Positions 35,619 to 46,800 of a DNA stretch of 64,000 nucleotides are shown here, one piece after another (positions within the stretch are counted from its first letter, which is position 1; each line of letters begins with the position of its first letter). The notes below the pieces were generated by a model, which made no database searches, was not told the DNA's origin, and was given only the letters and a program-made list of their open reading frames with translations. This DNA is from Asterias amurensis (Eukaryota > Echinodermata > Asteroidea > Forcipulatida > Asteriidae), in contig NC_092650.1 in the NCBI RefSeq assembly GCF_032118995.1, positions 13,328,501 through 13,392,500 of the forward strand, given 5' to 3'. The position numbers and the translations under genes are program-made.

Positions 35619-35913
35619 AGGGGTCGATTTCACAAAGAGTTAGGACTTAGTCCTAGGAGATATACAACACGTGTGACAAGTCCTAACTCGAGATAAGACT
35701 AGTCCTAACTCTTTGTGAAATTCACCCCTGTATCTTCAGAGCTTCAGCGTACTGGGGTCGATTTCACAAAGAGTTAGGACAAGTCTTAACTCGAGTTAGG
35801 ACTAGTTATTCGTCCTAACTTAGGACTATCCATGCAATTTGTATATCTCCTAGGACTAGTCCTAAGTTAGCTAGGTTAGGACTGGTCCTAACTCTATGTG
35901 AAATCGACCCCTG
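35619..35913. repeat. Two adjacent MITEs with GGGGTCGATTTCACAAAG ends
   Basis: First element 35619-35730, second 35753-35913. Both start GGGGTCGATTTCACAAAGAG and end with the inverse (CTTTGTGAAATTCACCCC and TATGTGAAATCGACCCC). Internally they are built of AGTCCTAACT blocks in both orientations, so each folds fully. Confidence 0.85.
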
Positions 35914-35971
35914 TACACTTAATTATTACAGCAGTTTTATTAAACAATTTCACATTGCTGCTTGTTCCGTC

Positions 35972-36523
35972 TTAAAGACACTGGACACTATTGGTAACTG
36001 TCAAAGACCATTATTCTTACTTGGTGTATCCCAACATATGCATCAAAAAACAATTCTGTGAACATTTTTACTCAATTGGTCATTGATTTTGCAAGAAAAT
36101 AAGAAAAAAAACAACAAAAAAACATTGTTGTACAAATTTATGTGCTTTCAAATGCCTGTAAAAGTTTTTTTCAGGCCTGTTTAAAAAAAATGTCAGTGGG
36201 AAATAATTTGTCTCAAAAACTATGTTACTTTTCAAATATAGGTAGTCTCTCACAACAGCTCACCACTGCACGTTACCAAATAAGCAATTACCAATAGACC
36301 CCTTGCATGTGACGTCACATGCTCAATAAAGCGCCCTCACTGGGGTCAAAAAGCGCCCTCACTGGGGTCAAAAAGCCCCCTCACTGGGGTCAAAAAGCAC
36401 CCTCACTGGGATCAAAGGAGGCAAATGTTTTTACGATAGCCGTTCTTTGTGCGTGAAAGCTTGCACGTCAGTGTAGCGTTTTGCATTATGCAAGCGATCG
36501 GGGGTCTATAGTGTCCAGTGCCT
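35972..36523. repeat. MITE family 1 copy interrupted by a nested element
   Basis: Starts TTAAAGACACTGGACACTAT and ends TAGTGTCCAGTGCC. The right terminus is split at CCAATA by the element at 36297-36506. Confidence 0.85.
36297..36506. repeat. Nested GACCCCTTGCA element with expanded 22-mer
   Basis: Ends GACCCCTTGCATG and GATCGGGGGTC are short inverted repeats at a TA-type junction inside a family 1 MITE. It contains four tandem units of AGCGCCCTCACTGGGGTCAA (36330-36416). Related sequence occurs near 3765-3790 and 41390-41432. Confidence 0.75.
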
Positions 36524-37099
36524 ATGAACAGAAGATATCAAGTCCAAATCTTTGATTAGTCACAATTCAGTGTGATACCAGTTTACAAATGATGCACAAC
36601 CCTTTAATATTAATGTGAAGTGGTAACCTGCCAATGCTATGCGTGTTAAACAGCTCTATCTCATTGAGCTTGCTTGAAATCAAGAATCAGTCTTGACATT
36701 TCAATTTTGGTTTACTATTAGGCATGTTATTACCATATTATTATTCATAATTTTTCGTAAGGGGTTTATTTTGTATGACCTGTAATATTAATTGATGATC
36801 TATTTATTATAAACCATGAATAAAGAAGTTGCTCTCTATATTGTTAAATAGGAAAACAAAAAATTGTTTTTATTGTTCTCCATACCTTTTTGTTCTCACA
36901 ATGTTTAAAAAAATTGGAAAAACTGCAATATCCGAGAATTTTTTTCCCCAAGCTTAGTATATTTGTAAATTTCAAATAAGCATTAAACTTGCTCAAGCGT
37001 TTCCAGACTTTGTCTATTGAAAACTAGAACATTAATGTACATGGTATTCTTCATAACATCAAGGGGAAAGTATGTTTCTAGCTATCTCACAAGTCACAA

Positions 37100-37650
37100 T
37101 CGCTACTAGTGGAATATGGACAAGTATAGCGCTTCTGCGTCCTATATCCAACGAGGCTGAAGGCCAAGTATGGGACGCAGATGTGCTATACTTTTCCGTA
37201 TTCCGTTTTAAAGGAACACGTTGCCTTGGATCGGTCGAGTTGGTCTTTAAAAAGCAATTACACAGTCGGCCATTTATGGAAGTCAAATTTTGACTCCCAT
37301 AAATGGCCGATCGTGTTAGTTCGCGCAGTAAAAGGAAAACCACGCAATTTCGAGGCAAACTTGTGTGGATCATTATATTCTACTTTGAACACATCTTTCC
37401 AACCATATACATTTTATAACAAACGGTTACTAATGCTTTTTTTATAGACCAACTCGTTCGATCCAAGGCAAGTGTTCCTTTAACAAACTTATCTTCAAAT
37501 TTCACATGCAATGCGCAAAGTTTATAATTTCAGAAAGTCATTTCAAGACGAACAGCATGCACGCGCACAAAGTTAAGAACGTAATTTTTGCACTGACCGT
37601 ACGCATTGACACTCTTAGTGAAGCATCTGGTTGGTGGATTATTGCATACT
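37100..37650. repeat. Foldback element (family 3) split by family 2 MITE
   Basis: 'AGTGGAATATGGACAAGTAT' and 'TATACTTTTCCGTATTCCG' arms are followed, after the family 2 insertion at 37205-37483, by 'TGCACGCGCACAAAGTTAAG' and 'TTTGCACTGACCGTACGC' of the same family as 26240-26600. Confidence 0.75.
37205..37483. repeat. MITE family 2 copy nested in family 3
   Basis: Ends AAAGGAACACGTTGCCTTGG and CCAAGGCAAGTGTTCCTTT, about 279 bp, same family as 18515-18860. Confidence 0.85.
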
Positions 37651-37725
37651 GGAAAAACAATTATTGCGCTTCTGCATCTCATTCAAAGAGATGGATGGTG
37701 AATTTGATAATTTGAATTTGATCAG

Positions 37726-37856
37726 CTTCCCTGGGTCCACCCCGGTTCTGTGGTGTTTTTTTTTTTTCTAGGACGAACGTGGGTAATTATATGCACACGT
37801 TCGTCCTGGAAAAAGAAAACGCCACACACCGGGGTCGACCCGGGGAAGCTAAACGA
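37726..37856. repeat. Hairpin MITE
   Basis: Arms GCTTCCCTGGGTC and GACCCGGGGAAGC, with inner arms CTAGGACGAACGTG / CACGTTCGTCCTGG, make a near-complete hairpin. Confidence 0.85.
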
Positions 37857-38574
37857 ACGCACCCAAGGATAACGAATTATCTTCAATCAAACTTGAGGTG
37901 TAGCACATAGTGACATCATAGATCAGAGTTTGATATTGGCTGTTTGATAGACTCAAACCATAATCTTGTTGCTACAGATTGACCAAACGCAATCAAGGAT
38001 TCAACTTTGCTTGAAGATAATTTTTTTTTTTTTTACCAAAACAAAATGCAATTGCATAGGAGCAAACACAAGAAGATGAATAAAGAACTAAACCAGATAA
38101 AACCCAAAGTGTAAAGCAATAGCTTTGTAGGCCCTAGAAAAATACTCATAAATAAGTGTGAAATATTTTATATAAATTTCACTAAATAAACTACAAGAAA
38201 CGAATGAAGTAAAATAAATAATGTGAACATATAAAAACTAAACTTACACAATTTGAATTCTTGATGTAAATAAATAAATAAATGATGTCGTACATTTCAT
38301 TATCATGGTGCTAATCAAAATGTATCACAGAGGTTTCTACAATACACCTGTAGTGTTATCAATATACTATATATAAATACTATCGCCATACATAAATATT
38401 TATCTTTATAACAAAATATACTTCAATGACCGACAATAAATTAAATCCATCCAAATTGAACAAACACTGATATTTCCATCAATAACACACTTATCTTAAA
38501 GGCAAAGTATTTAAAGCTGGGGTGGTGTTTCCCGTTAATGGTTTTTGGAACCATTTAATTGTTTTAATCCTATT

Positions 38575-38959
38575 CTAAAGACAATGGACCCTATTGGTAA
38601 TTGTCAAAGACCAGTCTTCTCACATGGTGTATCTCAAAATATGCTTAAAAAAACAAACCTGTGAAAAATTTGAGCTCGATTGGTCATCAAAGTTGCGAGA
38701 TAATAATGAAAGGAAACAACACTCTTGACACACGAAGTTGTGTGCTTTCAGATGCTTGATTTCGAGACCCAATTTCGAGGTCTCAAAATCAAGTTAGTTC
38801 CTGGAATATTACTTCATTATCCAAAACTACCTTACTTCAGAGGGAGCCGTTTCTCACAATGTTTTATACTATCAACCTCTCCCCACTACTCGTTACCAAG
38901 TAAGGTTTTATGCTAATAATTATTTTGAGTAATTACCAAAAGTGTCCACTGCCTTTAAG
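38575..38959 (+). repeat. Complete MITE family 1 copy
   Basis: Both termini and the central palindrome 'TTGATTTCGAGACCC' / 'GAGGTCTCAAAATCAAG' are present. Confidence 0.9.
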
Positions 38960-39062
38960 GTATTGTACAGGATTGATAGACCTGACCATGGCCATGATCT
39001 GACCAAAATAGTCACAGACAGTGTTCATGTTTTGTGTGATCAACCATATACATGAAATAACA

Positions 39063-39268
39063 ATAGACCGATCCAGTAAGCTCCGCCCCATTGCGTATTG
39101 ACTAATCACAACGCAACAAAGGTCCGACAAATTAGAACCGACATCCCACAAATTAGGTCCGACATGCGCGCACGTATGTGGTGCACGTGGCAGAGTTGTG
39201 CAGAAAGGCATTGGAGAGCCCCATCTGTTCTTGCTCACACGTGTTCGTGGGCGGAGCTTACATGATCG
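39063..39268. repeat. Foldback MITE, ATAGACCGATCCAGTAAGC type
   Basis: Ends GACCGATCCAGTAAGCTCCG and CGGAGCTTACATGATCGGTG are inverted. The termini resemble those of the element at 28666-28831. Confidence 0.75.
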
Positions 39269-39519
39269 GTGCATTGAACATTTGGGCAGAACCCTATTGT
39301 GCATGTCAGAAGCTAATCAGTTAGCTTTCAGACAAAATCAAACAATAATATTTAGCATCCTTACCAATCCAGCATAATACCATCAAACGTGGATGTAACA
39401 ATAAAACTAGCATGTGAAAATATCATTTACATGACCATATTACTTCGCAGTGAAATGTGTCTCAAAATACTTTTGCTGTAGCTGCAATTAGAGTAATTAC
39501 ACAAAGTGTAAATTCCGAT

Positions 39520-39866
39520 TAAAGGCACTGGACACCTTTGGTAATTGTCAAAGACCAGTCTTCTCACTTGATGTATCTGGATTAAATAACAAACCCATGA
39601 AAATTTGAATCAATTGATCGTTGAAATTACGAGAGAATAATGTAAAAAAAAAAACCTTGTCGCACAAGTTAGTGTGCTTTAGGCTGCTTGAATTCTAGAC
39701 CTCAGCTGAGGACTCGAATTTGATTCAAATATTTTAGTGAGAAATTACTTCTTTCTCAAAAACTATGTTACTTCAGAGAGAGCCATTTCTCACAATGTGT
39801 TATGTTTTTATGCTACATGTAACAATTATTTTTGAGTAGTTACCAATAATGTCCAGTACCTTTAAG
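39520..39866 (+). repeat. MITE family 1 copy
   Basis: Starts TTAAAGGCACTGGACACCTT and ends AATGTCCAGTACCTTTAA; the centre is diverged. Confidence 0.85.
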
Positions 39867-40249
39867 TTGGATGTGACGGCTTCAAGAAAGATGATAGTAT
39901 TCACCTTAAATAATGTCTTTAATATTTTATCAGTTGAATAGCACCTCAAGTCTAAGTAGGGGCTGAAAGAAAAAGATAAATAAAGATTGTTATGCAAATT
40001 TCATGAAAATGATATTCTCTGCAGACTCGGATGTTGCAGTGTTAAAAAGGTTCACTAGTTAACACGTGTCGGACCCGTGTCCAACACAGAGATTTTTTCG
40101 TAGTGTGAAAAGGCCTTTAGTGCCCCCGGTGGAATTCGGACTCGGGTCCCAGAGCAAGAAGGCAAGGCAAGACAACACTTAGCCAACCATGCATCATAGT
40201 CAAGGTATTAGTCGGTTCTGCAATCTGGTACACACAATAAATATAATAA

Positions 40250-40613
40250 CCAGTTTTCATATAGCGCTTTATCACAGCCCGGAAGGCGTATTAAAGCGCT
40301 TCTGACATTATTACCCCTGGTCACTGGGCCTTAAATCATTCCTTAACCATCTCAACTCCCTGGGGAGTATACAGCCTGTGTGATAATTATCCGCGCTACT
40401 CGGCTAAACCAATCACAAGAACCATCTCTGCCCTCACAGGTACCCATTTACATGTACCCCTGGGTGGAGAGAAGCAGTTAAAGTTAAGTGTCTTGCTCAG
40501 GGACACAAGTGTCACGACCGGGATTCGAACTCGCACTACAACAACTGCAGAACAGAGGCACCAGAACTTGAATTCGGTGCTCTTATCCACTTGGCAAAGT
40601 CACAAATGCTTTT
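40250..40613 (-). repeat. tRNA-derived SINE
   Basis: On the minus strand 'TTTGCCAAGTGGATAAGAGC' (A box region) and 'GAGTTCGAATCCCGGTC' (B box) form a tRNA-Leu-like head. The body contains TGTCCCTGAGCAAGACACTT, and the tail ends in GCGCTATATGAAAA. Truncated relatives lie at 28345-28558 and 31780-31905. Confidence 0.85.
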
Positions 40614-40781
40614 TTAACTACTGCAGTAATATTTTCCAGCGTTGAAGGTTGGCGTGGAATCAGGATTACTATTTAGGAGGTGATATGGCGGAGAAGTTAA
40701 AGATTGAATGGATATTTTGTGACACTAGGTGGCAGCAGACTTGCAGGTTCAAATTCTACGCACACATTCACAAAAAAACCC

Positions 40782-40787
40782 TTTATT
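40782..40787 (-). terminator. Candidate poly(A) signal of the mucin/EGF/ShKT gene
   Basis: TTTATT reads AATAAA on the minus strand, 60 bp after the candidate terminal stop at 40848. Its position supports that exon as the last one. Confidence 0.35.
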
Positions 40788-40847
40788 CACCTGTTGGCCC
40801 CTCACACCAACATCACACATGCTACATCGTTTGCCGTGCTCACAATT

Positions 40848-40885
40848 TTAGGAGTCAATGGTAAGCATGTTAAACACAGCATTGC
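40848..40885 (-). CDS. Candidate terminal exon
   Basis: After an acceptor ending CGCAG, the frame set by the ShKT exon reads GNAVFNMLTIDS and stops. A poly(A) hexamer lies 60 bp on. The polypyrimidine tract is weak and the exon lies inside an inverted-repeat element, so it could be an exonised repeat or wrong. Confidence 0.35.
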
Positions 40886-43800
40886 CTGCGATTCATATTA
40901 CAGTCGACTACACTGTATAAAACAGGGACATTGATTTAAAAAATTGTGCAACAAAGATTATTGTGATGTTGAGGTTCGCTGCGTTGGATCAGTGCTGTGT
41001 CTGCTGCCACCTAGTGTTCCTACATTGACTTGACTTACCACACCTGCCACAAAGAACAGGACAGTTCTTAAGAATTACAGGAACTCGATGGCACAAACCA
41101 ACCACTTCCTGTGTACACCAATGTGAACTTTCAGAACAAGAATCTAAATGGAACAAGACAGAAACACCAAATCCATTAAAGCACCAAACTGAAATTTTTC
41201 AAGCAAACAAAGTTGTTTGATGCACCCATGTCTTGGGAAAATTACAATCAGAACTGTCTTTGTGGCAACACTGTCAACACTTGAGTAATGCGCAAAGCTG
41301 CCGGTTGGCAGAAGTCACGCGCAAGTTTGTACACACAAAGAACAGCCGTCATCTAATATGATCTGTCTCTTTTTGCCCAAGTGAGGGCGCTGGTTGAGAG
41401 AGTGGCGTTATTTGCAAGGGGTCTATTGGTTTATGGAATTATACATTTATTTGAATCCCCTATTTTTTTTTATAAAGCACCATACAACAAATCTGTAAAG
41501 CTTCCATTAATTTGAAAGATTTCCTTTTGAGAGAAAACAATAAAAAACCGAGGTTTGCGTTTCCAATGTGATTTTGTTCACATTCTTGAACAAGCTTCAA
41601 TTGAAACTATTAATCAATTGTTTCCACCAATGGCTTGAAAGGGACATATGCCACTGCGTGTTTACATGTTGACCCAAGTTTGCATTTTGAGTTTTGCTGC
41701 TGTCACAAAATTTGTCCACACCTTGATAATCTCACGACATGACTACTTATGGAATTTGTAAAGAACAGGCAGTAAACACTATTGGTAGTTACTTAAAATA
41801 ATGATTAGCATAAAACCTGACTTGGTAACAAGTAATTGAGAGCTGTTAATCATATAAAACCTTGTTAGAAACGGCTCCCTCTGAAATAACGTAGTCTTCG
41901 AGAAAGAAGTAATTTTCCACAAATTTGGTTGTGAGACCTATGAAATCTAGACCTAAGCATCTGAAAGCACACAACTTCGTGTGACAAGAGTGTTTTTTCT
42001 TTCATTATTATCTCGCAACTTCGATGACCAATTGAGCTCAAATTTGTACAGAATTACACATATTTTGAAACACACCAAGTGAGAAGACTGGTCTTTGACA
42101 GTTAACAATAGTATCCAGTGTCTTTAATGATAATTTTTTAGTCTTGGAGTACCCATCTAAAGCTAACATTTGTAATGAAGAGACAATTTAACAAATTAAG
42201 TTGACAATGAGTTTGTGGGAATTTACCTGAGCATTCTGGTTGCATCAAACCACCTGGGCAATTACATCTACAGGTGTTTGGGTCCAGTGTTCCTCCATTT
42301 GTACATGAAAGATTACAATCTAAATAGCACAGGAAAACAATACATAAAGAAAATCTTATTACTAAAAACCCAAGCTCAAGACTGAAAACCAAAGTTGTAG
42401 TAAATCTTGTGACACTTGTGTCCTTAAGCAAGACACTTTTAAGTGTCTTGCTTAAGCCTGCATTGCTTCGTCCTTCGGATGGGACGTAAAGCCGTTGGTC
42501 CCATGTGTTGTGTAACGCATGTAAAAGAACCCAGTGCACTTTTCGAAAAAGAGAAGGGGTTCACCCTGGTGTTCCTGGCTGTGTCTGCTGTATGCGCCGG
42601 AGCACCTTGTAAAAAAAACATTATAAGGTACTAAACAATTGGGTCTCAAAATTCTTTACTGCAATAACCTATTGTCCGAAAGTTTGTATATACTCAGCGC
42701 CTTGAGTACCTTGTTTGGTAGATATGTGCAATATATAAGACTTCGATATTATTCTTATTTTTATCAATGTATATGGTCAGAAAATAAGTCAAAAGAAGCA
42801 ACTCTTGCTTTAACGATTATTGAACACATGAATTCATGTTTTTGGCCTGGCACATTTTGTTATCCTAAAGGTTTTTAAAGTTCTGCAAAGAAAAATCCAC
42901 AAAAAACAATTGGATTTGAAACCTTACTTTTTGCCTTCTGCAGCAGATGTTTCAAAAAATTGATCATCTAACTTACTGTTTGACAAGAGCCAAGCTCAAA
43001 ATAAGGCCTAATAAAAAAAAACCAGTTGATCGTCGGGGGGAGTCTGACGTCTCCTAACATTTTCATTCCCCCTGCCCACATTCCCCTACCAAACCATCAT
43101 TTGGGGCTGCTTTTAATGTATCAAACAACTCAATCACACAGTTTTTCTATCATTTTTGGCATGTCACAGCCTAGCGGTTAAGAGCACCAAATTCAAAATC
43201 TGGTGTTTGATCAGCAGAGTGTGGATTCGAGTCTCAGTCATGAGCTTGCTACATGAAGTTGGGGAGGTATAGTGCTTTCTGCTCTACCAGCCAGGCTTCT
43301 GATGGATGATACCCAAGCCTACAGCCGTATGGACTGTAAAAGGCTCACCCTGTTTCAGCCGTTTGAGTAGGTGGCACCAGCCCCTGGAGATCAAAACTTT
43401 TTAGCCCACACCTTGAAGTGGCCTTCAGGCCTTGTGTGTCAGACGAATTGCATAAAAACAATTTTTTTAAATCAGTGTGGGTGCAGGGGAAAGGGGTCTG
43501 AACGTGAATCTCCTGAGGCCCCCTCCTCCCCAAAGGTCCAAACATACAGCAAGGAAACCTCATCCCAACCTCGTTCCCAGGGGTGATGGATCTCACCGCA
43601 CCATTTTTTCCCAGCATGCCTTGCTCGATCATAACCCCTGGATATGGCAAATTTAAATGTGCTATATGCTAGCACATTTAAATGAGCCATGAATGAGCGA
43701 ACATATTCATTATTCAGCATTTTTTACGTGCGCACGCATGTCTTTCGTCTTAAAGAATGTTTGTTTTTGTTTTTCAGAAACGAGTTCATCATAAAAAACG

Positions 43801-46800
43801 CGGGCGTGATCAACATACAAATATCTTAAAACTATGCGAGCACGCACTTGACATCTAATGCATAACCATTTTCCTGAGCCAATCAGCGTTGTTTCTCAGT
43901 ACATCCCTCGACCAAGGGTTAGTGACGAGAGGTATCGATATGGCGCTTAGCGAGGCTGACCCCATCCCTGCTTATTCTGCCACTGTTGCTTACCTTCACA
44001 GTTGAGTCCACTCCATGGGAAGGGACAGTAGCAACGACACATATCATGTTCCCATTCAAAGCCTTGTACCTTGGCATAGGTGCCATTATTTGCACAGTCT
44101 CCGTCAGACTCATTACATACTGTGGTTGAGAGTGGGAAACAAATATTAACCGTTCAAAAGTAGCGTCAATTCATTCCTATCCTCTCTCTATTCCAATAAA
44201 TTGCATCTATCTATAAATGCAAGTAACTTGTCTGTTTGTGTTCAAGAAAAACTGTCAGGTGCCTGTTTTAGATCAGGCTACACATTTTCTCACAGCATTT
44301 TTTTTGGTCCAGTGATCATACTACGGGGGTTAAAAATTTGTATTTTCTTTGTATTTCAAAATTTGATTTATTTCACATACTTCTTTTGAAAGAGGATGAA
44401 TGAATGCAAGGTATGAAAGCGGAACTGTTGATTTATGAAAACATGCCAACGAACACAAGAATCTTGTATTAAAATTTAATAATAAGCTCACTAGTAAGAT
44501 CGAATTCAGTGAATTTAATAAACCCTTAAATTATGCCAAACAAAACCTTTTTCCTTGCTTATAACACAATTATGTAATTGGCGCTTGCGCTGTTGGATGC
44601 TGAACAAAATAAAACGAATACAACAAATTTCCAGCAGCTATATGGTGACCTCAATTGAATTTGTATGATAGAGTTATTGGGTCTCAAATTCATCACTGCA
44701 ATAACCTATCTTTCTGAAAAATTGTATATACTCAGCGCATTGAGTACCTTGTTTGGTAGATACGTGCGCTATTTAAGACTTCGATATTATCATATTATTA
44801 TTATTATAAACAAGGTTTGATTTTTGTACTTACAACATTCGAAGCAGTAAATAGGACAAGCATCGTCATCAGACCAAACCGGTGGCTTCTTGTATGGAAC
44901 CCAACACTCTCTGTTACTTGGTGCACATGGTACTGATAAAATCATCACAACAACATAAAAGTTGAATTTAATGGTGAGCGTTGATGAAAACATCATCTCA
45001 AAATTAAAAGTAAGCCTACCGGTACTAGAAGCTTTGTGTATGTTTGGGGCTATCCAAAATTGTCAATATATTGATGGTCTAGCAAAAAGGCTACAGGGGA
45101 GGGGGTGAAAATGTTGGTACAGTTACAGGAGAATAAAGAGAGATAATTAAATTGGGCAAGTTATAAATTGGGTGAGCAATCATGTTGATTATGCTGTGAC
45201 CAGGGAGGTGTTACTGCAAACAATTTCAGTACCCTTTAAATACTGACACCAACAAAAGATAAATAAACAAAACAAACAAATAAACAAATAAACGGAAAAA
45301 TAAACAAACAAATATTTAGTAACTAATCATTGTTTATGATTATGGTTCACTTGAAAAGTAATGTGTCTAAAAAAACCTTTTTGTCTCTGTTAATAGTATC
45401 ATTTGCTTATGACTTATAATTAATTATTATAATTATATTTCACCGATGCAAACTAAACATCTATTTATTACTTTGTTATTAAACCACCATTACACCAACA
45501 ACAGTGATGTACCATACTTTTTTGTATAGACACAATTTTGGGCAAGTTGTAAATAAAGTTTTATGAAACCAACAAACAGTGTTACTAAGCACTTACTAAG
45601 CACTACTTTTGGGGAGGGGGAGGGTAGTTCTGTTGGTAGTACTGTTGGTATTAAATCCTTAGAGGACTCTAAGATTGGTTCAAGAATATCTGTTTGTTGT
45701 GAAAGCTTGACAAGAATGATGACAAAAAAAGCAAAATTCACAGGGGCCAATTTTAGAACAACTTATCCTACCAGTGTGACACTCAACATAATTTTTTTTT
45801 TGAAATCTTACCTCAATAAAAATAAAAATATTATCATTTGTCTATCAAGTTTAAATAGCACCAATATGTATTTGTTATTATTTCAACAGTTTTTTCCCGA
45901 TTGTGTTATTATTATTGTGTAGATATCAATAACTGTATAAGTCTTACTTCTTCAAGTACAAAATAATCCGAGTTAAATTTTAAGGTGGTGGTAGGGACAT
46001 TACAGAAATGGTTTGGCTAGCAAAAAAGTTGCTGGCAGTGTAAGCACTTGATGAAATCCACCATATACATAAACTGACAAACCTGTAGAAGTTTGAGATC
46101 AACGAGAGAATAGTCAAAAACCGATTACACATTTTACATCGCATCGATGCAAAAAAAAAATGAATAAAGCGCTCACTGAACGATAAACTCCAAACGCAAA
46201 ATTAGGTTATTTATTTCTCATCAAATATGACATTTCAGACAGAAATATCTTAAGGGATGTTTCAACTATCATCATCAATAGACCGTGTAAGTTTTATGTA
46301 AATCTGTTTCTTACCAATTCTGTAACATTCCTTTAAAGACTAACGAATTACATACAAAAATGCATTAGCTTTCGTAGCAACAACTACTTCATCATCAGAT
46401 GCATGTACAATTTTCTCAATGCATCGTTTTATGTATTAGTTTGACTTTAAATGCTACCACTGTATACTTTTCTTGTTTTATCTGCCAGCCTAACACAGCT
46501 AATTTTTAATATTGAAAACAGTCAGTGTATAACATTCCACATACTTTGACATTCTTCTCCTTCATATCCACTAGCACAGTAGCATCTACATCCAGTAGGG
46601 TCCAATACGCCATTACCATTACATTCTAAGATACAAACAAGATACAAATATTCATATTTGGTTAAATTTGTCGAAAGGCACTAGATAGTATCGATAATTA
46701 CTCAAAATTAGTGTTAGCTTCAAAAAAATATTTTGTAACGACCAGAGGAGAGCTGTTTTCAGTATAAAACTATGTGAGAAACAGCTCCCTTTGGAGTAAA

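Larger units (their letters stand above)
40722..41016. repeat. Inverted-repeat element with CTCF-like termini
   Basis: CACTAGGTGGCAGCAGAC at 40722 and its complement GTCTGCTGCCACCTAGTG at 40999 bound 295 bp. The termini contain ACTAGGTGGCAG, close to the bilaterian CTCF core. No clear target duplication is seen. The element overlaps the candidate last exon of the mucin/EGF gene. Confidence 0.65.

Noticed and set aside
43155..43260. Functional tRNA-Leu gene
   Set aside because: The A and B boxes are present but the acceptor stem does not pair and the sequence continues into a repeat body, so it is a SINE head.
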